Below, piece after piece: positions 51,132-63,089 of a stretch of 64,000 nt of DNA. The stretch comes from Argyresthia goedartella (lineage: Eukaryota > Arthropoda > Insecta > Lepidoptera > Argyresthiidae). The first letter of the stretch is position 1; every line of letters begins with the position of its first letter. The position numbers were made by a program, and so were the translations under genes. The stretch is from the NCBI GenBank assembly GCA_949825045.1, contig OX463816.1, forward strand, positions 18,301,243 to 18,365,242, given 5' to 3'. The notes beneath the pieces were generated by a model that saw only the letters and a program-made list of their open reading frames with translations, was not told where the DNA came from and did not search any database.

Positions 51132-51860
51132 TATTTTTATTTTTTTTTTTAGAAATAGAAATACAAATATTTTTATTGGCCTCGAAGTAAAATAATTTAC
51201 AGGCAAGTCATTTACACTTTACACTTACATACTACTTAAATATTTGAAATTCCTATTCTAACTTAAATATTTCAAATTTTACATTACTTAAATATTTGAC
51301 ATTTAAATTACTGCATTTAACTTTTTACAGTGAAATGATAGTTATTTTATTTATAATTTTTCCAAGAACAAAGATTCTACAAGTTCCATTGACATATATT
51401 CTTTGACAGTATAAAATGGATTATTTTCAAAAAATATTTTTAGTTTTTGTTTGAACAAGTTAAATTTTAGAGTGGTCGGACTTTTTGGTAATTTATTATA
51501 CATCAGGATTTTGAAGTAACGACCTTGTTTCTGTACTTTAGCTAATCTTGTTTTTGGTACTATACGGGTTTCATTATTTTTTATTGTTCGTTTTTTATTA
51601 TCACGGAAAGTATAGGGTAAAGCAGTATCTTGCTTTTCCGGAATATCCCTATCTTCGTGAACCTCTAACAAACTATTGTAAATTTAAAGAGAAATAACTG
51701 TCATAATTTTATCTTTTTTAAAGTGCTCTCTTGCGTGGCTGCGTTTTTTTAAACCGTTGACATTTTAGGACTCTGTTAATTTCTGTAGCATTACCCCATA
51801 CAGTAATAGAATATCTAATAATTGAATGTATATACGCATACTCGATGATGACATGACAAC
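51132..51860 (-). mobile_element. LINE 3' fragment inserted in the hAT element
   Basis: Minus strand: HSIIRYSITVWGNATEINR (about 51830) and then 51671-51351 giving RLAKVQKQGRYFKILMYNKL and FYTVKEYMSMELVES, the RT C-terminus. The poly-A tail is seen as T-rich sequence at 51132-51151. Similar to the C-terminus of LINE 2. Confidence 0.75.
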
Positions 51861-52128
51861 ATTATCTATCATAATGACTGTGATATGAATGACAAAATGT
51901 CTGACTGAGAGATTTTTATCTAATAAGTATGTTGACTATACACTTACACATACATCGTCACTTAAGTTATTAGACGTTAAGATCGGTGAAAATAGAACGT
52001 TTATTTTTAATATCTTAAACTTTCCATAGCACGGAGCCCTATGTCCGTAAGTATGACCCGCACTTGGCCATTTTTTCTATTGGGCGGCGCGGCGCCTCAG
52101 TAAGTATTGAGGGCCAAAGCCACCACTG

Positions 52129-53776
52129 TGTCAAACATGCCTAAATAACATGCATATGTAGTGGTGTATGTTGGATCTTCACCAGGGTTAGCGCTTCACC
52201 ATCTAGCGCGACACTATCTTTCGTGTCACTGCCAAGGCATTGTATAAGTAGCTGTATTATAACTCTGCAGTGGAGGGCTTGGAAAGCCAACCTGGTTGCG
52301 AATTAAGTACGTACGGGTTGCGTAATTTATAGGCACAAAGGTACAAGTAAAATTATCTTTTTTTTCTAGAGATCTCGAACCTTCTTTCGACAACGATGAA
52401 ATAGTCCTTTTACGGCGATATTTATTTTTCTCCGTCTTCTTTTTTTCAAGTTTTCTTAGCTTCCTTGAGATAACACTTCTGTTTTCATAATCTTTTCGTT
52501 TCGGAATGGCGAAGTTTTAACTTAATTTTTAGAAATAGAAAGATGCTTGCTGAGTGATCGAAACTAAAAATGTGAATGCCGAACGACCGATGTCGGAGGC
52601 GCGGGAGGAAACGAAAAGAAAATACCAATACCCTCAAATACAGTGTTGAGTAATGACCGCTGGATGCGCTACTACATAGTATTATCTCTTACTTTAGGTT
52701 ACTCAATTCTTCAGATGGAGCTTTCGTATAATAATGATAGAACTTCACGTACGGGTACTTACCAGGACCATATTTGCACGCCGTTTCCCTGATTTTTCCT
52801 TTCCATCTACTTAACAGGATCCAAAATACCCATAATTTTGCATACAATCCCTTTCAGGAAACAAAATAAGAGTTTGAAAGAGTTTGTGTTGTCGCTGAAC
52901 TCAATTTGAAATCATTTTCTATTATTTAATTACGCATGTTTGAGCTGCAATAATTATATTACCTACTTTTTTCCCTGCCTTCTATGTACCTATATAATAA
53001 ACCGTCTTGTTTGTATAACTTTCAATGAATTATAAAGGATCCCATAGGACAGGCCCTGAGTAGTTTGGGTTCCACCATTTATTATCTAATTATAAAACAT
53101 CTTATTCATAATCAAATGTTAAGTTAAATGTTCCTAGGTTACTTAATTCTTTCACACATTAATAGTGTCTAAAGGGAGAGGCAGATGGGCCTTAAAACAC
53201 AGGTTTATTAAACTTAGTTTAAGGTTCCAATGTAGCTTTCATCTGTATATTACTTTGGTGAATAAATTTCATTTTCATTTTCATCTAGACATTGTATATA
53301 GTATCTAAACATGTATTTCTTTATGTTTTTTCACAATTACTTCCAAGGCAAATAAATTATTGTGAACGCAAACTTCGAAATCAAGGAACACTTCAATCAT
53401 ATTAAACTGTGGACTATGTAGGTACGTAACTCCACACGCTCCGATAAAAAAATCAGTATGGACGAAGTTTGGCAACGTCTCATTCTTCGAGCGGACGTCA
53501 AATGCGGCCTATCATGAAAGTGTTTCTTGCGACTCTAGCGCCACTGTAATTTGATGGGGAAAATAGCAGAACTATAGAAATGTACAGTCAAGGCATACTA
53601 AGGACAAAATGACGTCCGAGTAAAAAAAAAAAATCTTAACGTTTCTGTGATGTGCTTCAACAGTAGAAGCGATTTAGACCTATTGCCGATGTGACGTCCG
53701 TATACCGGACGCCGAAAGCAGGTGGACGCCACATCATATGCAAAAAAGGACATAGTGGACGCCAAATAGATACCAA

Positions 53777-53778
<2 letters not shown>
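52129..53778. other. No gene seen
   Basis: AT-rich. No exon with host-channel similarity and no complete repeat. GGACGT/GGACGCC words near 53500-53770 resemble those of the 46-kb array. Confidence 0.45.

Positions 53779-53812
<34 letters not shown>
53779..53812. repeat. (TA)n microsatellite
   Basis: About 16 TA dinucleotides in a row. Confidence 0.97.
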
Positions 53813-53814
<2 letters not shown>

Positions 53815-53832
53815 AACTTAAACTCAATACGG

Positions 53833-53884
53833 AAGAGAAAGGAGATGCAGTTTCAATCTTCTGAAACTGCATCTCCTTTCTCTT
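53833..53884. repeat. Perfect 23-bp hairpin with 6-base loop
   Basis: Left arm 53833-53855 (starts AAGAGAAAGGAGATGCAG), loop ATCTTC, right arm 53862-53884 exactly complementary. No mismatches. Confidence 0.97.
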
Positions 53885-54680
53885 GAAAATGAAAATGGAT
53901 TGGTCTATCGTTGAGATATCTGTGGGTCTATCCCTAATAGCGCAGGGAAATACGATCCACAGTGGAATTGCCCTTAACCGGAACGAGTGTTCATAAGCAA
54001 CAGTGTTGTGCTGAAGAGAGGAGCTGACAGAAGAGACACCGTGTGCCGTGGCAGTGCTGTGGCATTTCGTCTATTTTTTTGTGTGTTTAATATGCGATTA
54101 CTCCATCAATTGTGAACCGATTTTGATGATTCCTGTTTTGATTGGTAGGTCATACTTCAGAGGTAGTCCCATACAAATTTTATCAAAATTAATTTGGCGC
54201 TTTTTGAAAAAATCAACAAATGCAACGACCGACCGTCCGACCGGGGAGGAAGAAATAGGGCTTGAACCAAAAGTCGTTTTTTTTTTGTTTTCGACTTAGT
54301 GAATAATTTCTGCTTAATCTCTTGATATTGTACTACTTGATACGAGCTAGCTCAGAGTGGTTTGAACAGAGATAAAAAATGGTTCTACACAAACACTTTA
54401 ACGCTGAACTCTGACAAGATAAGTACCTATATGCTTCTTTCTGTACGCTAATTGCAAGTAGACAACTAGTTTAAAATTGTTCCACGGGGAAACCAATCAA
54501 AACGGTTGAAAATGTTTGTTGCTGGAATGTGTGCGAATCATCTTCTTCTTGGTATACAAGTAGACTGCAATTTATAATTTAAAGAGCACATTAAACAGCT
54601 AAATAACCGACCGAATAATTTATGTTTTCAATTACTTGAGACACGTTGTTGAACCCTTTCTTATTCCTGGTAGGTATATA
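53885..54680. other. Spacer, possible LINE debris at the right edge
   Basis: 54640-54680 (GAACCCTTTCTTATTCCTGG) looks like a damaged 'GPFLFLVY' RT segment, which would continue as INDLPF at 56001 beyond the transposon. Confidence 0.4.
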
Positions 54681-55998
54681 CAGGGTGTCCGGTGGCAGAA
54701 TCGGGATTTAAAATGGAAATTAAAAAAAAACTACAATAGATATAAATTTATATCAGTAACTATGACAAAACAGACAAATGCGGGTTTAATTTCTTAAAAA
54801 TTATATCGTCTAAATGTCGACCGTCACGTCGGACACATTCGCGGAATCTGGCCTCAGTATTCCTTGCCACTCGCTGGAGAAAAGACGCCGGGATGCCATG
54901 AACCTCGCGAGCGATATTTTCTTTTAGTGCTGAGACAGTCGCCGGGCTCGTTTCATAGACTTTACTTTTAAGGTACCCCCATAGAAAAAAGTCCATGGGT
55001 GTAAGATCCGGTGACCTGGGTGGCCAGTGGATGTCACCGAAACGGCTTATCAGCTTGTTCGGGAAGAAATCACGAAGTAACGCCATGCTCTCTCTAGCAG
55101 TGTGAGGCGTGGCGCCATCTTGCTGGAACCACGTGTGTGACGTGAAGGCAGGATGTTCTCTCATTATTGGAAAAAAGTAATCGTTCAGCATGCGCCGATA
55201 AGCAACACCGTTCACAGAAATTGCTTGCTCTTGACGATTTTCAAAAAAATAGGGTCCGATTATTTCACTGCTTGATAATGCACACCAAACCGTCACTTTA
55301 GGACTGTGAAGTGGTTGTTGGTGTTTTAAGCGTGGGTTCCGTCCTTTAGGTGAGCAATAACGGCAATTCTGCTTATTTACACTACCATTTAAATGAAAAT
55401 GGGCTTCATCACTCCAAAAGATAGTGTTTACCGTGCGAAATCGCTCCAACATTGTCTCGCAGAAATTTTTACGCATATTGTTATCATTAGGCTTAAGCGC
55501 TTGCACAATTTGAATCTTGAAAGGGTGAAATCTAAGATCCTTCTTCAATATCTCGTGCACGATAGTTTTTGGAAGCCCCAGGGCATCCGCTCTCTTGCGC
55601 ACGGACTGACGCGGATTATCGCGCAAACTGGACGCGACGAGTTCAATGTTTTCATTTGTTCTCGACGTCCGGCTGGGCCCTGGTCGTGAGTTGTTTTCGG
55701 CCGAACTTGTTGCCCGGAACCGTCGCACCCATGATCGAATCAAATCTTCACTTGGGGCATCACGTAACCGTCGAATATTATAACGTGAACAAAATCTTCG
55801 GCGAGCAATTACACACGAATCATTGGCCTTGAAATACGCTTCGATGGCGAACGCACGTTGCTCACCCGTCCACTGCGACATCGCGACTAAATAACCCGCA
55901 CTAATGACGAAGCCAACGCGGCCTCCTCTACGCTCCTCTGCTCAACGGATACGGACAAATCCAAAATTTAAATCCCGATTCTGCCACCGGACACCCGG
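54681..55998 (-). mobile_element. Tc1/mariner-superfamily transposon with D-41-D spacing
   Basis: 1318 bp. ~32-bp TIRs beginning CAGGGTGTCCGGTGGCAGAA (right copy begins CCGGG, one mismatch). TA on each side (54679-54680 and 55999-56000). Contains one intact transposase gene on minus. Confidence 0.93.
54760..55881 (-). CDS. Transposase, DUF4817-type N-terminus, D-41-D
   Basis: 373 aa, MSQWTGEQRAFAIEAYFKAN at the N-terminus (helix-turn-helix of the type labelled DUF4817 in insect transposases), second HTH SVRKRADALGLPKTIVHEIL. Catalytic residues: IFWSDEAHFHL, WFQQDGATPHTA and SPDLTPMDFFLWGYLK; by counting, 41 residues lie between the second and third Asp. Uninterrupted, so possibly active. Confidence 0.92.
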   Translation of the reverse strand: MSQWTGEQRAFAIEAYFKANDSCVIARRRFCSRYNIRRLRDAPSEDLIRSWVRRFRATSSAENNSRPGPSRTSRTNENIELVASSLRDNPRQSVRKRADALGLPKTIVHEILKKDLRFHPFKIQIVQALKPNDNNMRKNFCETMLERFRTVNTIFWSDEAHFHLNGSVNKQNCRYCSPKGRNPRLKHQQPLHSPKVTVWCALSSSEIIGPYFFENRQEQAISVNGVAYRRMLNDYFFPIMREHPAFTSHTWFQQDGATPHTARESMALLRDFFPNKLISRFGDIHWPPRSPDLTPMDFFLWGYLKSKVYETSPATVSALKENIAREVHGIPASFLQRVARNTEARFRECVRRDGRHLDDIIFKKLNPHLSVLS

Positions 55999-56000
55999 TA

Positions 56001-57290
56001 TTAACGATCTGCCTTTCATGGTGGAGAAATTGACTGACATAGTAATGTTTGCTGATGATACTTCACTGGTCTTCAAAATTTAAAGATAAAAAGAAGAATT
56101 TGGTGATGTTAATGGTGTATTGTCGTTAACCTTGAATAGGATCTCAGTTAATCATGTATTGTTAACCGCTGGTAAAACCAAGTGTATCAATTTCTCACTC
56201 CCAAATGTCAAGCAAGTTGAGACCAGTTTAGTGTTAGACAGCAATACGTAAGAATTAGTAAATGATACGAAGTTTCTTGGAATAACCACTGATAGCAAAT
56301 TGCAGTGGGGACCCCAAATAAATAAATAAACTGGTAAATTAAGTTCTGCCGCTAAATCTGTTAGGTTAGGAATATCAGACAAAGGGGCTAGTATATTTTA
56401 GTTACTTTCATAGTGCCATGTCCTATGGTATCTTATTGTGGGCGAAAGCAGAGGATATTCAAACTATTTTTATTTTACAGAAAAGGGCGTTTCGTGCAAT
56501 TTATAATTTAAAACGAACAGACTCCTAAAGTGAGCTTTTTAAAGAAATTGACATACTAACTGTAGCTAGTCAATTTATTTTCGAAAATATAACTTATGTG
56601 CGCAAGAACATTACAACATTTGCCTAACTTAGCGATAGCCGTAATGGTAACCTAAGAAATAATCACAGACTAGTTGCGCCCCGGTTTAGACTCGCGAAGG
56701 TTAGTAATTCTTTCTAGGGTCAGTGCATTCTCTACTACAATAAGATTGAGATGGAGATATTGAAATTGCCATTTGAGCAATTTAAAAAGGATCTTAAAGA
56801 GACTTTGTCGAAAAAGATTAAGGTTCAATTAACTTCAATGATGGGACTGTATGGGGTTAATCAAGCTCAACACAGTCCTTGCTGTTAATAATTTTATAAA
56901 TTAATATTGTAATATTTGTATGGGCTAGTATTTAATCGCACATCAAAAATACTAATTTTTACAGCAAAAACACTTTTTATGTTTTAAATGTTTTATGTGT
57001 ACTCAAGTTTATGTTTTAACTAATTTTTGTTGTTCTTGCCTACTTTATCTCGCAGCATTTTGCCCTGATATTTGCTGTGTAATTCAGTATTTTTGATGTG
57101 CAGTTTAATATTTCCCTTTTTCTATGAGTTAAGCACAAATAATTTTTAAAAGAGCTCTAAAAATCAATGTGTGGGAGTTTCTACGTCCTTATTCTTGCAC
57201 AGTGGTCCAACGTCCCACGGAGGCAAAAATTCCGTTTGCTAAGTATATGTAAATATCTACCGTAATAAATAAATTTAACTTTGACTTTGA
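56001..57290 (+). mobile_element. LINE RT C-terminal half and 3' UTR
   Basis: Plus strand: INDLPFMVEKLTDIVMFADD (motif C) at the very start, then KFLGITTDSKLQWGPQINK, FHSAMSYGILLWAKAEDIQT, LQKRAFRAIYNL and the tail LKETLSKK. Several frameshifts. The 3' UTR ends AATAAATTTAACTTTGACTTTGAC at about 57290. The D-41-D transposon is inserted at its left edge. Confidence 0.8.
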
Positions 57291-60200
57291 CCCCATATAA
57301 TCAAACAAATATACTATGCGCTTTGTCAGTCAATAATAACCCATTGAATATCATCTTGTGGAGGTGCATAACAACATGGTAAGATAATTTGACCCAAAAA
57401 AGCTAAACAATCGCCGAATTAATGTATTACATAGTGACATTATTTTGTCGCACACAATTTATCAATAAGTTCTTACCTTTTTTGGGTCCCTATTTGCCTA
57501 ATGAAAAGATGAGTATCTATTCAATGACGGCTTAAGAATCTCAATTACGAGGAGACTGAATATATTCAAAAAATTATAGAATAATAATAAAATATGCAAT
57601 AGAGGAATGAATTATTTTTTTACTGCCATTTAATTCTTGTCCTATAAATAATATCAGACAGCCTCTCACACACAAACACACACTACATTTGAACACACAG
57701 ATAGGAGTAAACAGTACACAATTATTTTTAAATTTTAACTTGTTTTTTGTGTAACTTATTAATAGTATAGTAATCTAAGCTTTTCTTAGATTATGATATA
57801 TCATGTGAACTACATATATAAGTAGCTAGATTTTTTATTTGTCTTTAAAATATTGGGAATTTGGGCGCTGTTTTGCTGAAATACAGGTCATACGCCTAGC
57901 TCAGCAGAAGATGATACAATGTTTTTCTTGTGGAATCTAATCTAGCCTACATTTAAACAGCATCATTTTAACTAATATGTATACTATCAAGACGTCTTTA
58001 TTGAGCCAATACGCGTTGGCTAAACCATTCAGTAAATGACTGAACGGCGACGTTCAATTAAATGGATAGGCTGTTAATTGAACAGCTGATTATTTCCATC
58101 CACTCCGGTCGTTAAAGTTGCTCTCTCCTTAAATCGGTTTTACAGTGCAACCCGTTTCTAGTGATGTCCCTAACCCAATAACTCCATATAATTTTGACAC
58201 AGCTTTGCATAATAATCACGAGTATAAACCTGCATTATAGCACATTATAGAGAGGTACAGTTGCCGGAATGTAACTTGGCCAGATATTAGACAGTTTTTT
58301 TTTTATTTTGAAATTTTGCACATGTATGATAACGTACAACAAAAAATGGTCACCGTTATCATAGAATTAGATCTAAACAATGTTTTAAAATTATTTTCAT
58401 CCCTAGAGACACTTGTCTTTTTTGAATTAATATTTTAATTTCAACATTCTAGCCAAGTTATAGTTATATTCCGGCAACTATTTATGCAGTTATTCTAATA
58501 AGCTCTATAGGATAATAATATGGGTTCGCAGGCAACCACAAGGTCACCGAGAAGCTGCCGACGACGAGAATACCAATATTTGCTGTCTGATAACTTTATG
58601 AACCAATTAGTTTCAAGATTTACTCTCAGATTAAACGCTAAGCCGCTATCTATTGTAAACTACAACATACCGTAGATAGGATAAGTACTTACCTTCAGGT
58701 AGAAGTAAGAGAGCGTTCTATAATATCCGTACCTTCATAATTGTAGCTATGCTATCGAACTTTTTCCCATCATTTGTGCAATGGTGAAAGGTCTGAGGTG
58801 AGTTCCTGGGCGCAGCAAGAGCAGTTAACCCAAGATCGGACCAAAGAAAATTGTACCATCTGTACACTGAGAATGTCTGAGAACCCTATAACCCTGCTGG
58901 GGTAACATGATGAGACGATGATGGTTGGTAGGTATTATTATTGACTTTCTAACAGATCGAAAATAACTAATATTGTACCTGTGGCCTGTATTAAACGAAA
59001 CAACCTTGCCGTGTCTTGATCATCCGATGGCTTTTAATTGCTCGAGCGCCACTACTTAATAATGATAGGCCTTACCTCTTGCCTACCTTATCTCGCAGCA
59101 TCTTCAACTATTGTTATTGAACATTATACTAACTTTCTTTGTGGTTAATGATTTGCGTCACAGGAAGGAAGGACAGTATGTAGCAGAAATTTTCGAAGCG
59201 TGCATCCTTCGGCCGTACATCTCTAAGATTGTTCGCTAGATGGCGTTAGTGGGGACATTGATTTGAAGTATTTCCGTTATACTCGTAGCCCGGAAAGGAC
59301 TGTTAAGGACTTTAAAACTTAACTGACTCTATACCCCATATAAAATTCGTCGTGCCTGCATCGTACCAGCCAGACCACAGTCATGTCACCTAACAAAATT
59401 ATCAGATTTCAATAATTAATACCTGTGATTAAAAATCTCTCGTAAACGTGCTTGTTAATTTGATATTCCTAGTGGTAAATAGGTAGAGAGTAAGTTATCT
59501 AAATGTGTTATTTATATTTGATGATGCTTTGTTGCATTAATTATACCCTACTATGTGTTATCTCTTATTACGACTACTACTGTTGTTAGTTAAATAGACA
59601 ATTAGATACATTTATCGTAATAATTCTAATCTTAAAAGATTAACTAAATTGTATGAGTGAAGCTTTAGTCAATTACATTCTGCAAAGTTACTAGACATTC
59701 AAACAAAACATCAAAATAAGTTCAGCGCTTAACTAAAAGTAAGTTATCACGAGTCAACGACTGGTTTTAATGCAAATCAATAAAAAGGAGGGGCCCATTA
59801 GCCACCTTATTGGTAACCAAAGACCAAATATTATCTGAAATGATAAAAGCAAATACCTAAGACTGACATCGACGCGACGGGTCGCATTGTAGAATTAGCG
59901 AAGAACCATGATGGCGTCAACAGCAAATAAATTAACTCATTGAAATGTCTACCTGGTACTTCTTGTATATAATGAAGTTAAAGTGAAGAAATATTGAACA
60001 GATTAGCGTATGGTGCTACACAATAATTGACATAAATTAGCCACAGAGGCTAGTATATTACGCCTAATGTGCGCCTTACCAAGACTTAGGTACCTACTAT
60101 CTACAGAGGAGGACATATTACCATTGGCCTTTGTATAACACCAACAATATACACACACCGAGACACAGGCGAGTGTTTTGTCAAAATGGGCTAATTAAAC

Positions 60201-60745
60201 TTAATTAATTTCTCCGACAATTTTAAAAAAAGTCAGTGAAAATACGAAAGTCATAAAAATGGCATTCGCAATCACCATCAGTAACGACAATATACCTATA
60301 GATTTATGTGTAGCTTCATGCTTCATAAAGCCATCCATCTTCCTTTGTTTGTGGATCTCCGCACCATCTTTGTTATCGGCGCGAGCGCAGGCGTCAAGGC
60401 AAGTAACGAGACCGCTATCAGTCGGCATCAGTATTAATTGCCGACAAGCGATACCTTCACTTTACTTTACCACCGCACGCCACGCCGCCGCGCCGCCGCC
60501 GCGCCGCTGTCTCTACCTCATCACCTTGACATTATTTGTTAGGGAAGTGGCCTGTGCTCAGCAAAAAATTATCTGGCTATTTCTTCGATGGACGGTAAAA
60601 ACCTCCATTTGGTACTTTTGTTTTGATTGTTTCAAGTAAGGAGGTGAACTTCTGTTGAAAGGTTTAGATTCATAATGAATAACGAAGTCATTCTGTTTAC
60701 TTAACGTATGGGAATAAAGTTTTGAACTTGTGTCCCATCATACAG
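57291..60745. other. No clear gene; GC-rich CpG patch near 60.5 kb
   Basis: No exon matching the channel was recognised. 57660-57960 resembles a LINE 3' tail. 60360-60520 includes CCGCCGCGCCGCCGCCGCGC, unusual for this AT-rich region and compatible with a promoter/5' UTR. A minus-strand frame just left of it (ATG at about 60322, hydrophobic GILSLLMVIANAIFMTFVFS) could be a signal peptide, but no donor of the needed phase was found. Confidence 0.35.
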
Positions 60746-60889
60746 GCATCCCAAGGTTTCTTGGCGCCGGAGCGAGGCCACCATCTCCCTCGCACATATA
60801 TGCATCTCTCTTGTTCCCATGGCTAGCCAGCCCCTCCAGGCGGCACTCAGGCGTCAAGAAACTTTGCGTCAGATGTACCTTGGGGTGTG
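60746..60889. repeat. GC-rich imperfect foldback
   Basis: GCATCCCAAGGTTTCTTGGC at the left pairs with TCAAGAAACTTTGCG and TACCTTGGGG at the right. About 144 bp, MITE-like. Overlapping reading frames on both strands are palindrome by-products. Confidence 0.55.
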
Positions 60890-60976
60890 ATGTAAAAGTC
60901 GCACAATTCTGCCCCTCCATCTGACGCTTCATGCACCCTTACCGTAAAATGAGTCCCCGTTAACGGTTTTTATATA

Positions 60977-62285
60977 CACAGTCAGGTCATAAGTTCTGTC
61001 ACACAAAAAAAACTTTTGAATTTAGAACGCTGGCCACAAAAAAGTTTATTGAATTCGAATTTCGAATTTTTCATGAAAATAAAAATGTGTACTTTTTAGA
61101 ATTTTCCTCATTTTTAAATATGGAGTGGACACTTAAAGAAGACCGTGTCGCAGTTATTGCGTTGCATCGTTGCGGTTACGCGCCAATTCAGATTTTCGAC
61201 TTACTGATTTTTTTTAATAAAACCAAAAGATTCGTTTATCGTACCATAAAACGATACAATGAAGACTCTAGTGTAGATGACAGGTCAAGAAGTGGTCGCC
61301 CTCGCTCTTTTAGGACTCAAGCAGTGATAAATGCTGTGAAGGTGCGAATTCAAAGAAATCCCATACGTATGCAGAAACTGTTGGCCCTTCAGATGGGGTT
61401 AAGCAGGACCACGGTGAGAAGGGTGTTAAATGAAGACTTAGGGCTTAGGGCACATCGAAGAAAAACAGGATATCGTTTGGACGCTTGTTTAATGGACCTG
61501 AGACTGAAGAGATGCCGCGCTTTGTTGAAGCGGTACGCGGGAAAAAAGCATCGGGAAATTATTTTTTCGGATGAAAAAATTTTCACCGTGGAAGAGAGCT
61601 ACAACAAACAAAATGATAAGGTGTACGCACACAGCAGTGAAGAAGCGAGCAACCGTATTCCGCGTGTCCAACGAGGTCATTTTCCATCCTCGCTCATGGT
61701 TTGGTTGGGAGTCTCTTATTGGGGCTTAACTGAGGTACATTTTTGTGAGAAAGGCGTAAAAACGAATGCAGTTGTGTATCAAAATACAGTCCTCAAGAAC
61801 CTTGTGGAACCTGTTTCTCATACCATGTTTAAAAACAGGCACTGGGTATTCCAACAAGATTCTGCGCCAGCTCATAGAGCGAAAAGCACACAAGACTGTC
61901 TGGCGGCGCGTGAAATCGACTTCATCCGGCACGAAGACTGGCCCTCCTCCAGTCCAGATTTGAGTCCGTTAGATTACAAGATATGGCAACACTTGGAGGA
62001 AGAGGCCTGCTCAAAGCCTCATCCTGATTTGGAGTCACTCAAGGCATCCTTGATTAAGGCAGCCGCCGATATTGACATGGACCTCGTTCGTGCTGCGACA
62101 GACGACTGGCCGCGCAGAATAAAGGCCTGTATTCAAAATCGCGGGGGTCATTTTGAATAAACTTTATTACCAAAAGAATCTATGTTTTATTAAGTTCATT
62201 TTGCTATATAAATGTTTACATAAATAATAAACATGTCTAAATTATTTCATATTGCACATGTGACAGAACTTATGACCTGACTATG
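60977..62285 (+). mobile_element. DD37D (maT-like) mariner transposon, copy 2
   Basis: 1309 bp, TA on both sides, TIR CACAGTCAGGTCATAAGTTC at the left and the same with one mismatch (CATAGTC) at the right. Both ends are complete, unlike copy 1. Confidence 0.95.
61120..62160 (+). CDS. maT-family transposase (copy 2)
   Basis: 346 aa, same length as copy 1 and differing at roughly twenty residues (for example LLIFFNKTKRF where copy 1 has LLKNLNITKRF). Catalytic Asp residues IIFSDEKIF, VFQQDSAPAH and SPLDYKIW are retained with 37-residue spacing. The substitution cluster in the first HTH could affect DNA binding. With complete terminal repeats, this is the better candidate for an autonomous element. 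Confidence 0.94.
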   Translation: MEWTLKEDRVAVIALHRCGYAPIQIFDLLIFFNKTKRFVYRTIKRYNEDSSVDDRSRSGRPRSFRTQAVINAVKVRIQRNPIRMQKLLALQMGLSRTTVRRVLNEDLGLRAHRRKTGYRLDACLMDLRLKRCRALLKRYAGKKHREIIFSDEKIFTVEESYNKQNDKVYAHSSEEASNRIPRVQRGHFPSSLMVWLGVSYWGLTEVHFCEKGVKTNAVVYQNTVLKNLVEPVSHTMFKNRHWVFQQDSAPAHRAKSTQDCLAAREIDFIRHEDWPSSSPDLSPLDYKIWQHLEEEACSKPHPDLESLKASLIKAAADIDMDLVRAATDDWPRRIKACIQNRGGHFE

Positions 62286-63089
62286 TATATGATAAAAAAG
62301 TCAAACAGCAAACAAAAAAAAACCTATAATTCTTGTCTCAATCTTTTTTTGTAAATTCAATAGGTTTAGTGTACGAGCGTCGCAAAGTCAACTTCAACAT
62401 GCCCAATAGGCCCTAATACTAAGCCTCCGCTGTCCGTCAGTCCGTCCGTACTCTCTTCCGCCAGTCTATATCAGATGAACCGTAATAGGGAGGCAGTTGA
62501 AATGTGTCTTTTGTTTTCAAATTAATATGAACCACACGCATAAAAAAATGAGGGGTCCACTACAACAGATGTGTTTTTTACTCTGGTTGTGTTTTTGGCC
62601 TGTATGTTTTAAGTATGTCAGTTCCTGGATTCCCTCGCAACTACTCAACGACTGAACCGATTTTTAGAATTGACACGTTATTAGATTTGTCTTGATAGCG
62701 CGAGTGTCACTTAAATAAAAAAAAAATAAAAAAGGCGTCCTGCGCTTACATGTACACGCTTAAAATATTTTCTAAGGATCCTTGAAATCTGTTTATTGTT
62801 TCTTTTTCTTACTTCCTAATTATAGCAATGCACCTAACTCCCAAGCTAGGGTGACCTGTGTGTCAGGAGCTAGTGCCAAATCGGAACATAGTTTTCTGTT
62901 TATAGCTACGTGGGAATGTTTATAGTTACTTAATTAGTTACCATACCAATACCAACGAATGGCTGCAAAAGTCTAGTAATTAAATATATACTAATCTTGT
63001 ACAAGTCAAATAACACACAATCGTTGTAAACTAAGCATCTAAATATTTTTCGTAATTTTGTCCTACAAAGCAAGAAACAAATAATGTAA
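62286..63089. other. Repeat debris, no gene
   Basis: 62402-62510 is a decayed R1 repeat head (CCTAATACTAAGCCTCCGCT, GTCCGTCC, GAACCGTAATAG). The rest is AT-rich. Confidence 0.5.

Larger units (their letters stand above)
49999..52128 (+). mobile_element. Internally deleted hAT transposon with 8-bp target duplication
   Basis: Begins CAGTGGCGG and ends CCACCACTG (TIR with one mismatch in nine). Flanked by a perfect 8-bp duplication TGTCAAAC (49991-49998 and 52129-52136), diagnostic of hAT. Inside are two transposase pieces (50554-51041), a minus-strand LINE fragment (51132-51860), an R1 repeat tail (about 52026-52078) and a GC-rich palindrome. Confidence 0.9.

Noticed and set aside
60730..60932. 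Overlapping ORFs on both strands near a GC-rich patch
   Set aside because: The region is an imperfect foldback, which produces matching open frames on both strands.
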